DNA of 64,000 nt. It comes from Acidobacteriota bacterium. Lineage in GTDB: Bacteria > Acidobacteriota > Vicinamibacteria > Vicinamibacterales > JAKQTR01. The notes under the pieces are model-generated. The model ran no database searches, had not been told where the DNA came from, and worked only from the letters and a program-made list of their open reading frames with translations. Position 1 is the stretch's first letter. Each line of letters begins with the position of its first letter. Below are positions 35,281-43,443 of this stretch, piece after piece. Position numbers and translations under genes: made by a program. The stretch lies in NCBI GenBank assembly GCA_026393675.1, contig JAPKZQ010000045.1:1-64000 (forward strand). Reading direction: 5' to 3'.

Positions 35281-36294
35281 ATGAATCCCATCGAACCCGA
35301 ACAATCCAGGACTCGCTCGCTGTCGAGCGCCAATCCGCTCACTCCTCGCCAGCGACCGACTCGACGATGGCGCTGGCTCTCAATTCCGATTGGCTTGCTG
35401 GCGCTGTTCTACGGAGCCGTCGGGTATTGGGGCAGCGGCGTGATGATCGGCGAACAGCCTCGCTGGCGCGGAATGACCCGCGGCCCTCAGGACTTCGGCC
35501 TGCAAGCAGAGGTTGTCTCGTTCCGATCGCTGGATGGGATTCCCCTGAAGGCTTGGTGGCTGCCCGCGCAAGCCACGCCGCGGGCTACAGTCGTCATCGC
35601 CCATGGCATCGATCATACGCGCCAGGTCATGCTGCCGCGCGCCGCCTTTCTCGTTCGCGGCGGGTACAACGTTCTCGCCGTCGACCTCCGCGGACACGGC
35701 GAGAGCGGCGGACAATTCGTTTCGCCCGGACTGGTGGAAAGACGCGATCTCCTCGGCGCGGTCGAGTACGTCCGCTCTCGTGGAGGGCGCGGCTCAATTG
35801 CTCTGTTGGGGGTCTCCTACGGCGCGGTCGCATGCCTGCTCGCCGCTGCTGAGTCTCCGGAGATTCGAGCCGTCGTCAGTGACGGCGCTTTCCCTACTGG
35901 CGCGGACGTGTTCGGCAACGTCAGCCGCCACTATCTGCATGCCACTGGCACGAGTCTGTTGTTGCGAGGCTTGTTTGCCGCCGCGCTTCTTCCCGGAACG
36001 GCGCGTGCGATCGTGCTCGCCTACTACCTGCGAACCGGTGTGTACCTTGGATCAGACTTTGTGTCCGTTCTCTCGACCGCATCGCAGATCGCGTGCCCGG
36101 TACTGCTCATCTCGGGCGAGCGGGATTGGATCGTCCCAACGGAAAACGCCCGCAGAATCCTCGCTGCCCTGTCGGGCAATCGAAGCCGTCTCGTCACCAT
36201 CCCCAACGCTTCCCACGACACCACCTACAGCACTGCGCCAGTGCTGTACCAAGAAACCGTCCTGAACTTTCTCGATCGCAGCTTGACCAAGTGA
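35281..36294 (+). CDS. Membrane-anchored alpha/beta hydrolase
   Basis: From ATG 35281 the 337-residue protein has one membrane helix (WLSIPIGLLALFYGAVGYWG) and a hydrolase domain: VVIAHGIDHTRQVMLPRAAF, LAVDLRGHGESGGQF, nucleophile Ser in LLGVSYGAVACLL, Asp in ISGERDWIVPTENA and His in NASHDTTYS. It is similar to BEM46/YqiA-like or lysophospholipase-like hydrolases; the substrate is unknown. The frame begins 20 codons earlier, but the MNPIEPEQS start has AGG six bases upstream and gives a usual N-terminus. Confidence 0.85.
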   Translation: MNPIEPEQSRTRSLSSANPLTPRQRPTRRWRWLSIPIGLLALFYGAVGYWGSGVMIGEQPRWRGMTRGPQDFGLQAEVVSFRSLDGIPLKAWWLPAQATPRATVVIAHGIDHTRQVMLPRAAFLVRGGYNVLAVDLRGHGESGGQFVSPGLVERRDLLGAVEYVRSRGGRGSIALLGVSYGAVACLLAAAESPEIRAVVSDGAFPTGADVFGNVSRHYLHATGTSLLLRGLFAAALLPGTARAIVLAYYLRTGVYLGSDFVSVLSTASQIACPVLLISGERDWIVPTENARRILAALSGNRSRLVTIPNASHDTTYSTAPVLYQETVLNFLDRSLTK

Positions 36295-36402
36295 GCTGGT
36301 TCTCATCTTCTTCGTGTCGGCGCGTCCCGCGTCGGCGACTCCGTGCCCGCCGCGCTTGGTCCCGCTGGGCCGGCGGCGCCCGACCGGCCGCAGGCGCCCC
36401 GA

Positions 36403-37623
36403 CTATCGAAAGACGATGCAGACGGGCGTGTTGACTTTCACGACCTGCCCGGTGGCGCTGAGCGTTCCTGTTGCCTGATCGACACGGAATTCCACAATCG
36501 AGTCGCTGCGCTGGTTGGCGGCGAACAGACGCGTTCCCGCCGGAGTGAGGCCGATGAAGCGGGGCGTCGAGCCCTTCGTAGACTCCCACCCCACAGGCGA
36601 CAGCATGCCATTCGACTCGTCGACGCGGAAGATGGCGACGCTGTCGTGTCCCCGGTTCGACACATAGACGAACCGGTCCGAGGGCGACACGACAATTGCG
36701 GCACCGGTGTTGTCGCCGGTGAAGGTCGAGGGCAGCGACGGCACGATCTGAATGGCCTCGAGCGCCCCGGTGTGACCGAACCGGTAAGCGGTCACAGTCG
36801 AGTCCAGTTCGTTGATGACCCACGCGTACGGCAGTCGGGAAAGGAAGGCGATGTGACGCGGGCCGGCCCCGGATCTGGTCCTCGTAAAGGGCCGATCCGC
36901 CGGCACGAGCGTGCCCTTTGCGCTGTCGATCGTGAAGATGAAGAGCCGATCGAGCCCCTTATCAGGAACCACGACAAACCGGCCGCTCGGATCGAACGGG
37001 CACTGGTGCGGATGCGGGCCAGGCTGCTCCGTGCGGTGCGGGCCCAGCTCCCCCTTCGTGGCCACGACGTCTGTGGGCGCGCCGAGCGAGCCGTCAGCGT
37101 TGACGGGCAGGACCTCAACGGTGCCCGCCACGTAGTTGGCCGCGACGAGGAATCTTCCGGTCGGGTCGATGGCGAGATGGCTCGGGTCGTCGCCGCCCGA
37201 GGGCTGACGGTTGATGAGTGTCAGCTCGCCGCTGCGATTGTCGATGGCGAAGGCCGATACCTCGTTGGCCACTGGTTGGACGGCGTAGAGGACGGGGCGA
37301 CGCGGGTCGAGGCCCAGGTATCCGGGGTTGATGACGCTCGAGAGGAGCTGAACGCGCGACCAGCGGCCCGTGGCGGCGTCGATGGCGTACACCGAGAGAC
37401 CCTCACCGTGCGCGCCTCGCGTACTCGTCGCGAACGAGCCCACGTAGGCGAAGCGAGGCAAGGTCTCCACGTCCGCAGTTCGCGTCGCCGGCGCGCTCGC
37501 CGGTCGAGCGCCCGCACGGCCAGACGGCCGGAGCGCAGCCGTCGCAATCCAGGCGGCGGAGAGCCCCAGGAGTTCCCGGCGGGTCGTCGTTGCTACGGCA
37601 CGATCCGAACTCGGCGTCGTCAT
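36403..37623 (-). CDS. Lactonase family protein (6-phosphogluconolactonase-like beta-propeller)
   Basis: The 406-residue protein has an N-terminal export signal with twin arginines (TTTRRELLGLSAAWIATAAL), then repeats of the seven-bladed lactonase propeller: YVGSFATSTRGAHGEGLSVY, LDPRRPVLYAVQPVANEVSA, AIDPTGRFLVAANYVAGTVE, FDPSGRFVVVPDKGLDRLFI and VSPSDRFVYVSNRGHDSVAI. YbhE/Pgl-type enzymes hydrolyse 6-phosphogluconolactone in the cytoplasm. Here the apparent Tat signal implies an exported lactonase, perhaps with another substrate. Confidence 0.9.
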   Translation of the reverse strand: MTTPSSDRAVATTTRRELLGLSAAWIATAALRPSGRAGARPASAPATRTADVETLPRFAYVGSFATSTRGAHGEGLSVYAIDAATGRWSRVQLLSSVINPGYLGLDPRRPVLYAVQPVANEVSAFAIDNRSGELTLINRQPSGGDDPSHLAIDPTGRFLVAANYVAGTVEVLPVNADGSLGAPTDVVATKGELGPHRTEQPGPHPHQCPFDPSGRFVVVPDKGLDRLFIFTIDSAKGTLVPADRPFTRTRSGAGPRHIAFLSRLPYAWVINELDSTVTAYRFGHTGALEAIQIVPSLPSTFTGDNTGAAIVVSPSDRFVYVSNRGHDSVAIFRVDESNGMLSPVGWESTKGSTPRFIGLTPAGTRLFAANQRSDSIVEFRVDQATGTLSATGQVVKVNTPVCIVFR

Positions 37624-37651
37624 GTCGTGTCAGTCCTCCGGGGGTGCGTGC

Positions 37652-38638
37652 CTATTTCGCGAGCAGTCCCTGCAGGATCTTCTCCGCCACGGCGAAGACC
37701 GTGCCGTGCCTAGCCCCGGGCGGCATCTGCAGTTCGCCGCCCAGGGGCGTCCAGGTCTTCAGGTCGTGCGATCGCACGCCCTCGAAGCGGTGCCGCGTGT
37801 AGGCGTCGAAGAGCACGATCATGTCGGCGCCGGCCCGGAACGTCGTGGGGCCTTCCACCCAGTTCTCCACCGAGACCGGCCCTGGAGCCAGCACGTAGGG
37901 CCCCAGCGCGTGGTCGGCGAACGCGACGCGGATCTCCTTGCGCGGCTCGGGGAACTTCGTCTCGTCTTTGAGGAACATCACGTACCGCGCCCCGTCGCGG
38001 ACGATGGTCGCGTCGATGACATCGAAGCCCGGATCGAGGAACAGCTCCGCCCGGCTGTACGCCTTGAAGTCCTTGGTGGTCGTGCGGTAGATGCGGTGGT
38101 TCAGCCGCGAGCCGTCCGCGGAGCGGATGTCGGCGGTGTCGTCCGTGGCCGGGAAGCGGCCGGGAATCGCCGTGGCCCAGAAGATCACGTACTGCTGCGT
38201 GTGCTCGTCGAAGATGATCTCCGGGGCCCACGCGTTCGCCGCCTTGCGCTCGTGCACCATGACGGGCAGGAACGCCACGCCGGTCCACGTCAGCAGGTCT
38301 TTCGAGTGGCCGATCCCGATGCCCTGCTCCCACCACCCGGTCGTCCAGACCGCGTGGAACACGTTGTCCGGACCGAGCATGATGCAGGGGTCACGCATCA
38401 GCTTGCCCCCGACCGCCGGCGCGAGGAACGGCTGACCCTCGTGCAGGGGCGTCCACGCCAAGCCGTCGCGGCTGTAGGCGAGGTGGAGGCCGTCCTGGCC
38501 ATTGTCGAGGAAATAGCTGAACACCCACGGGCCGGCCTTGTTGGGGGCCGCTGTCACGCTCGCAAGCGACGCGACGGCGAGGATGGCGGCGGCGGCGACA
38601 GCGAGGCAGCGAGCGGCAACCGGGACACGGCATTTCAT
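37652..38638 (-). CDS. Secreted glycosidase-like five-bladed beta-propeller protein
   Basis: The 328-residue protein has a signal peptide (CLAVAAAAILAVASLASVTA) and the pattern of GH43/GH32-like proteins: FSYFLDNGQDGLHLAYSRDG, LMRDPCIMLGPDNVFHAVWT, SKDLLTWTGVAFLPVM, AWAPEIIFDEHTQQYVIFWA and DPGFDVIDATIVRDGARYVM. The MRDPCIM and DATIV aspartates and the WAPE glutamate fit the expected acidic positions. It likely acts on plant-type polysaccharide; the exact substrate cannot be told. The lactonase gene follows 28 bases downstream, so the two are probably co-transcribed. Confidence 0.85.
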   Translation of the reverse strand: MKCRVPVAARCLAVAAAAILAVASLASVTAAPNKAGPWVFSYFLDNGQDGLHLAYSRDGLAWTPLHEGQPFLAPAVGGKLMRDPCIMLGPDNVFHAVWTTGWWEQGIGIGHSKDLLTWTGVAFLPVMVHERKAANAWAPEIIFDEHTQQYVIFWATAIPGRFPATDDTADIRSADGSRLNHRIYRTTTKDFKAYSRAELFLDPGFDVIDATIVRDGARYVMFLKDETKFPEPRKEIRVAFADHALGPYVLAPGPVSVENWVEGPTTFRAGADMIVLFDAYTRHRFEGVRSHDLKTWTPLGGELQMPPGARHGTVFAVAEKILQGLLAK

Positions 38639-38906
38639 GGCGGCGCGATTATACCAACCGCGCCAGCCGAGTACGAAGCGCGTTACTGTGAGCAGGCCAA
38701 GGTGGCCTGAGTCACACCATTCGCTCTTCGAGATTCCCGGTACGGTTCACCCGACGTCGGTTGATTCTTTGCCCGGGCGGAGCATGGCACGACCGGATGC
38801 CTCACGGTATACTACGCACGACGGTCAGGAGCTTGCTCACGGTCGCACTTGCCGTGGCCGTCTGACTGTTCCGTGTTGTTGCAGCCTGCCCACTTGGAGA
38901 CCGGGG
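38639..38906. other. Intergenic stretch between divergent genes
   Basis: No supportable gene is seen. The open frame of the next gene extends leftward to 38538 but its translation here is not protein-like. The stretch must hold promoters for both flanking genes; no strong consensus was found. Confidence 0.4.
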
Positions 38907-39773
38907 ATGTCGATTGGGAATGCTGCGCTGCTCGTGTGTCTCCTGTATCTGCCGACCACCACGTCTCCAAGACCGGTTCAGGCCCCTCCTGCTGAACTGA
39001 CGACGGTTCTCGATCGCGCAACCGCCTACGTCGCCGCCTACGTTAAGAGCCTGTCGTCGGTCGTCAGTGAGGAACGATTCGACCAGCGCGTGGATACGCG
39101 AGGCGACAGATTCGAGAGATTCACCACAAGCAACACGGTGACGCGCACGCTCGTGTCCGACTATCTGCTCGTACAGGTTCCGGGGCTGAGTGAGTGGCTG
39201 CCGTTTCGCGACGTGTACTCCGTTGACGGCGTACCCGTCCGCGACCGTAACGACCGCCTCCTCAAGCTCTTCGTCGAGTCACCCGCCTATGCGTATAGCC
39301 AGGCGCTCCGCATTCGCGATGAGAGCAGCCGCTACAACATCGGCAGCGGACTGCGGGACATCAACGTGCCGACCTTCGCGTTGCAGATACTCACCAAGCA
39401 ACTCCGGGCAGGGTTCGTGTTCAGGCAACGCGGCCGCGAGCGAGTGAACGGCCTGGACACGATCATCGTCGACTACGAGGAGACCTCGACGCCGACGCTC
39501 ATTGTTGGACGCAATGACCAAAACGTGCCTGCGCGCGGGCGATTCTGGATCGAGCCCGAAACCGGGCGGGTCGTTCGCACGCGCATCGAAACCCGTCCGG
39601 ACGGCAACACCAACAGCATTGAGGTCGTCTTCCGCGAGGAGCCGAAACTCGGCCTGTGGGTGCCCAGCCTGATGGACGAACGTCGTGTGACTGGGCTGGA
39701 TAAGATGGAAGGACGTGCGACCTACACAAACTACCGTCGCTTCCAGGTGAGCACGGCGTTCGAGATTAAGTAG
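38907..39773 (+). CDS. Secreted hypothetical protein (288 aa)
   Basis: From ATG 38907, with GGAGA six bases upstream, the protein has a short signal peptide (IGNAALLVCLLYLPTTTSPR) and a soluble domain beginning AELTTVLDRATAYVAAYVKS, SLSSVVSEERFDQRV. Later motifs include RGRFWIEPETGRVVRTRIET and FREEPKLGLWVPSLMDERR, resembling outer-membrane lipoprotein-carrier-like beta folds seen in uncharacterised Acidobacteriota proteins. No established function. It ends 15 bases before the tRNA-Cys gene on the other strand. Confidence 0.78.
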   Translation: MSIGNAALLVCLLYLPTTTSPRPVQAPPAELTTVLDRATAYVAAYVKSLSSVVSEERFDQRVDTRGDRFERFTTSNTVTRTLVSDYLLVQVPGLSEWLPFRDVYSVDGVPVRDRNDRLLKLFVESPAYAYSQALRIRDESSRYNIGSGLRDINVPTFALQILTKQLRAGFVFRQRGRERVNGLDTIIVDYEETSTPTLIVGRNDQNVPARGRFWIEPETGRVVRTRIETRPDGNTNSIEVVFREEPKLGLWVPSLMDERRVTGLDKMEGRATYTNYRRFQVSTAFEIK

Positions 39774-39788
39774 GCTGTGTCGGGGAAT

Positions 39789-39863
<75 letters not shown>

Positions 39864-39907
39864 CTGTCTGGATTGACCGCCAAGAGCGACAGTCAAGGGA
39901 GGGAAAA

Positions 39908-39982
39908 TGGAGCGGGAAACGGGATTCGAACCCGCGACTTCGACCTTGGCAAGGTCGCACTCTACCACTGAGTTATTCCCGC
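39908..39982 (-). tRNA. tRNA-Gly (GCC)
   Basis: The 75-base gene includes the encoded CCA. The acceptor stem GCGGGAA/TTCCCGC, D-arm AACTCAGTGGTAGAG, anticodon loop TTGCCAA (anticodon GCC) and T-arm GCGGGTTCGAATCCCGT are present. It is probably co-transcribed with tRNA-Cys. Confidence 0.97.
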
Positions 39983-40043
39983 CCAATCTACAAACTACGG
40001 TACCACAGGGCGACGCAGCGTTTCAAGAATTCGAGGGGCTGCC

Positions 40044-40110
40044 GGGCACGGCATGCCGTGCCCCTACGGGTTTCTACCGACTACCGACTACCGACTACCG
40101 TCTACTGCCT
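40044..40110. repeat. 20-bp perfect palindrome followed by a CCGACTA tandem repeat
   Basis: GGGCACGGCATGCCGTGCCC (40044-40063) is its own reverse complement. It is followed by CTACGG and, from 40074, by about four tandem copies of the 7-base unit CCGACTA before it decays. The two lie between tRNA-Gly and yraN. The palindrome has the look of a dispersed genomic repeat; only one copy was noticed in this window. Confidence 0.8.
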
Positions 40111-40111
40111 C

Positions 40112-40531
40112 CTACCATCGGTCGGCCGTGAAGGCACCGCGGATGATCTCGACGGTCGGTGCGGCGCCCTTGGGCGCGAGAACGCTGACGACGTCGAATC
40201 GGGCCGGCCGGTGCTGGCACCGGTGCGTGGCGAGATAGAACCGCGCCATGGCGATGATGCGCCGTTGCTTCCACCAGGTCACCGACTCGGCGGGAATGCC
40301 GCAGCGGGTATCGCGACGCGCCTTCACCTCGACGAAGACAATCGTGTCGCCGTCGGCAGCGACAATGTCAATTTCGCCAACTCTGGTGCGGTAGCGCCTG
40401 GCAAGAATCGCGTACCCCCGCCGCTGGAGCGCCGCACACGCGAGATTCTCTCCCAATAACCCGAGTTGGACCGTTCCAAGTGATCCCAAGACCTCGACGG
40501 CAGCTGCAAACCACGGGCCGTAGAGTGTCAA
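40112..40531 (-). CDS. YraN/UPF0102 family endonuclease-like protein
   Basis: The conserved core reads LGLLGENLACAALQRRGYAI, RTRVGEIDIVAADGDTIVFV and EVKARRDTRCG, with the E, D, E and K of a PD-(D/E)XK nuclease-like site, then PARFDVVSV. YraN proteins are small, widespread and poorly understood, probably nucleases linked to DNA processing. The start is uncertain: the frame is open to 40765, but the region above about 40531 carries palindromic repeat sequence and is not conserved. A TTG at 40531 giving 139 residues is chosen, with AAGG upstream. Confidence 0.75.
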   Translation of the reverse strand: MTLYGPWFAAAVEVLGSLGTVQLGLLGENLACAALQRRGYAILARRYRTRVGEIDIVAADGDTIVFVEVKARRDTRCGIPAESVTWWKQRRIIAMARFYLATHRCQHRPARFDVVSVLAPKGAAPTVEIIRGAFTADRW

Positions 40532-40545
40532 GCAACCTTCGCTCA

Positions 40546-40573
40546 GGCCGGGCTGGAGCCCGGCGATCCCAGG
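40546..40573. repeat. Palindromic repeat (GCCGGGCT/AGCCCGGC type), copy 1
   Basis: The arms GCCGGGCT and AGCCCGGC flank GG, followed by GATCCCAGG. The same module, in a longer two-hairpin form, lies inside comEC at 49540-49591. It sits immediately upstream of the yraN start used here. Confidence 0.65.
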
Positions 40574-40779
40574 CTCGAGACAGTACCTGACCCAGCGCGA
40601 CCTGCGGCGCCACGCCGCCGGGGTTGCCGGCCGGGCTGGAGCCAGCGGCGGCGGTGCCGTTCCCCTGTGCGCCTGTCGGGTATAATCCACCCGCCCCCTC
40701 TCCGGCGGTCCCCAGCCATACCCGGAGCCGTTCGTGACCGCGAGCGTCATCCCGGCGCTCGTCATAACAGGGGGAATTC

Positions 40780-42018
40780 ATGAAGATCCTCGTATTCGGA
40801 GGCTCCGGCAAGATGGGCCTCGCAGTCGCCTTCGACCTCCTTCGCGAGTCCGACGTGACGGCCATCGGCCTCGTAGGACGCCGCATGGACGCGCTGGAAC
40901 GCGGACGCGCCTGGCTCAAGGACCCGCGCATCGTGCTGCACCGGATCGATGTCGAGCAGAAGGACCAGGTCGTTGCGCTGCTGAAGCAATACGACGTCGC
41001 CGTCAACACGCTTCCCGATCGGCACACGAGCTACCTCGGCGTGGACGCGGCCGTCCGCGCGGGTACGCATATCGTGGACATGCTGGAGGAGTACCACCGC
41101 CGACCCGACACATACGAGGTCGAGGGCCTCGTTCTGCCCGCCGGCATGTCGCTGAACGAGTACGGCGACTGGATCCACGAAACCGCGCTGAAAAACAACG
41201 TGTGCTTCATGGACGGCATCGGGTTCGCGCCGGGCCTGAGCAATATCACGTGCGGCGAGGCAATCCGGAAGCTGGACGTCGCCGAGTCGGTCATCGCCCG
41301 CGTCGGGGGCATCCCGCGCAAGGATGTGGCCGCCCGCAACCCGCTCCGCTACATGATCACGTGGGCGTTCTGGCACGTCCTGCGCGAGTACGTGATTAAG
41401 GTCAACGTGCTCAAGAACGGCAAGCTGGTCGAAGTGAACGCGGCGACGGATCGCGAGAAGTTCGTGTTCGACAAGTTCGGCAGGAACGAGCCGCTCGAGT
41501 GCGCGATCACCCCGGGGATGCCGAGTTTCATCTTCACGCGGACGCAGTTGAAGGAGTTCGCCGAGAAGACCGTCCGCTGGCCCGGACACTGGGACGGTGT
41601 CCAGACGCTGAAAGAGTGCGGGATGCTCGATCTCGAGCCGATTACGATCGGCGGCGGCAAGGCCGCGCCTCGCGACTTCCTGCTGGCCCGCATCGAGCCC
41701 CAGCTGCGCGCGAAGCCCGGCGATACCGACGTGTGCGTGATGTACAACACGGTCGTCGGCACGAAATTCGGGATGAAGACGAAGATCTCCTACCACCTCT
41801 GGGACGAGGCTGACACGGTCAGCGGCATCTCTTCGATGGGGCGCGTCACGGGCTTCAGCGCTGCGATCGCCGCGGTGATGATCGGGCGCGGCATGATCAA
41901 GGAGCGGGGATGCGTGCCGCCGGAGGATTGCATCTACGGCGAGAACTACACGTACTTCATGAAGGAGCTGGAGAAGCGCAACGTCAACGTGCTCGAGACG
42001 ATCGAGACCATCGTATAA
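40780..42018 (+). CDS. Saccharopine dehydrogenase-like NAD(P)-dependent oxidoreductase
   Basis: The 412-residue protein begins with a Rossmann fingerprint (MKILVFGGSGKMGLAVAFDL) and continues VAVNTLPDRHTSYLGVDAAV, GTHIVDMLEEYHR, DGIGFAPGLSNITCGEAIR and GGIPRKDVAARNPLRY, typical of saccharopine reductase/dehydrogenase-like proteins. These form or cleave secondary amines of lysine-type amino acids, though many members have other substrates. GGGGGAA precedes the ATG. It faces a class III aminotransferase across a terminator; together they suggest lysine or related amino-acid turnover, which is an inference from context. Confidence 0.88.
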   Translation: MKILVFGGSGKMGLAVAFDLLRESDVTAIGLVGRRMDALERGRAWLKDPRIVLHRIDVEQKDQVVALLKQYDVAVNTLPDRHTSYLGVDAAVRAGTHIVDMLEEYHRRPDTYEVEGLVLPAGMSLNEYGDWIHETALKNNVCFMDGIGFAPGLSNITCGEAIRKLDVAESVIARVGGIPRKDVAARNPLRYMITWAFWHVLREYVIKVNVLKNGKLVEVNAATDREKFVFDKFGRNEPLECAITPGMPSFIFTRTQLKEFAEKTVRWPGHWDGVQTLKECGMLDLEPITIGGGKAAPRDFLLARIEPQLRAKPGDTDVCVMYNTVVGTKFGMKTKISYHLWDEADTVSGISSMGRVTGFSAAIAAVMIGRGMIKERGCVPPEDCIYGENYTYFMKELEKRNVNVLETIETIV

Positions 42019-42051
42019 CTCGCCTCCCGGGCTGCCGCCCCCGGTGAGACA

Positions 42052-42080
42052 AAAGGCCCGCGGCCTGGCCGCGGGCCCTT
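42052..42080. terminator. Bidirectional rho-independent terminator
   Basis: GGCCCGCGGCC TG GCCGCGGGCC forms an 11-base-pair GC stem, flanked on the left by AAAA and on the right by CTT. It lies between two converging genes (ending at 42018 and 42112) and can serve both, better for the minus strand, where the stem is followed by a TTTT run. Confidence 0.8.
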
Positions 42081-42111
42081 CCACCTGCAGGCTCCCCTGG
42101 CGCCGGATGAC

Positions 42112-43443
42112 TCAGCGCATCGGTTCCACCTCGGTCAGCGCCTCGTCCAGGATCCGCACCGCGTCATCGGCCTGCGCCTTCGAGAGGACGAGCGGCGGCG
42201 CGAACCGCAACGCGTTCGCCCCGGCTCCGAGCACCAGTAGCCCTCTCCGGAAGCAAGCGCCGACCACCTCGTCGCGCTCGCTGGTCGCCCGCTCCTTCGT
42301 CTCGCGGTCCCGCACGAGCTCGACGCCGATCATCAGGCCTTTCCCGCGCACGTCGCCCACGAGCCGATGGCGTTCGGCCAGCGCCTTCAGCAAGTCCAGC
42401 AAGTAGTCGCCCACCAGTCGCGCGTTCTCGATCAGCGTGTCCTTCAGCAGCTTGATGGTGGCCAGCGCCGCCGCGCACGACACGGGGTTGCCCCCGAAGG
42501 TGCTCGCGTGGGCACCAGGCGGCCAGTTCATGACGTCGGCGTGTGCCAGGGCCACGCCGAGCGGAAGGCCCGACGCAATCCCCTTGGCGAGCGTCATCAC
42601 ATCCGGCACAAGGCCGTAGTGCTCGCTGGCCAGCATCTTCCCCGTCCGGCCCATGCCCGACTGCACCTCGTCCACGATGAGCAGGATGCCATGCCGCCTG
42701 GTCAGCGCGCGCAGGCGGTCGTGGAACTGCTGCGGCGGAACGAGGTACCCGCCCTCCCCCTGGATCGGCTCGACGATGACGCCCGCCACCTCTTCCGGCG
42801 ACACCAGGTGCACGAGGATGGAGTTCTCGATGAATTCGAGGCACTCGGCCTGGCAGGTGTCCGGCCTGAGCTTCACGGGGCACCGGTAGCAGTAGGCGTA
42901 CGGCGCGTGGTACACGCCGGGCATCACCGGGCCGAATCCGCGGCGTTGAATCGCGCGGCTGGCGGTCAGCGTCACGGCACCCATCGTCCGCCCGTGGAAC
43001 GCGCCCAGGAACGCAATGAAGTACTGGCGCTCCGTATAGTGGCGCGCCAGCTTGATGGCCGCCTCGTTGGCCTCGGCCCCCGAGTTGCCGAAGAAGCAGC
43101 GCACCGGCTCCTTCATCGTCGAAAGCGCGGCAAGTTCCTCGGCCAGCTTCACCTGCGGTTCGTAGTAGAAGTCCGTGCCTGACATGTGCAGGAACCGCGA
43201 CGCCTGTTCCGTGATGGCCGCGACGACGTCGGGGTGCGAGTGGCCGGTCGACGTCACGGCGATTCCCGCGGCGCAGTCGAGGAACCTGTTCCCGTCGACG
43301 TCCTCCACCATGGCGCCGGCGCCGCGCGCCATGACGAAGGGGTACGACCGTGTGTAGGAAGGGGAAACGTGCCGGATATCGCGTTCGATGATGGCCCGGG
43401 CCTTCGGGCCCGGAAGCTCTGTCTTGATCAGTGGTCCCGTCAT
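42112..43443 (-). CDS. Class III pyridoxal-phosphate aminotransferase (GABA/acetylornithine aminotransferase family)
   Basis: The 443-residue protein has the class III hallmarks: GNRFLDCAAGIAVTSTGHSH, FFGNSGAEANEAAIKLARHY, AFHGRTMGAVTLTAS, LLIVDEVQSGMGRTG and the PLP lysine in TLAKGIASGLPLG. A Cys-rich insert (YCYRCPVKL ... DTCQAECLE) matches that in some archaeal-type 4-aminobutyrate aminotransferases and may hold a metal. It would transfer an amino group from a terminal amine (GABA, ornithine or lysine) to 2-oxoglutarate. The start overlaps the cysS stop as ATGA, so it is co-translated with cysS. Confidence 0.92.
   Translation of the reverse strand: MTGPLIKTELPGPKARAIIERDIRHVSPSYTRSYPFVMARGAGAMVEDVDGNRFLDCAAGIAVTSTGHSHPDVVAAITEQASRFLHMSGTDFYYEPQVKLAEELAALSTMKEPVRCFFGNSGAEANEAAIKLARHYTERQYFIAFLGAFHGRTMGAVTLTASRAIQRRGFGPVMPGVYHAPYAYCYRCPVKLRPDTCQAECLEFIENSILVHLVSPEEVAGVIVEPIQGEGGYLVPPQQFHDRLRALTRRHGILLIVDEVQSGMGRTGKMLASEHYGLVPDVMTLAKGIASGLPLGVALAHADVMNWPPGAHASTFGGNPVSCAAALATIKLLKDTLIENARLVGDYLLDLLKALAERHRLVGDVRGKGLMIGVELVRDRETKERATSERDEVVGACFRRGLLVLGAGANALRFAPPLVLSKAQADDAVRILDEALTEVEPMR

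Noticed and set aside
40074-40110. Short tandem repeat considered as a CRISPR array
   Set aside because: Units are 7 bases without spacers; this is a simple tandem repeat.
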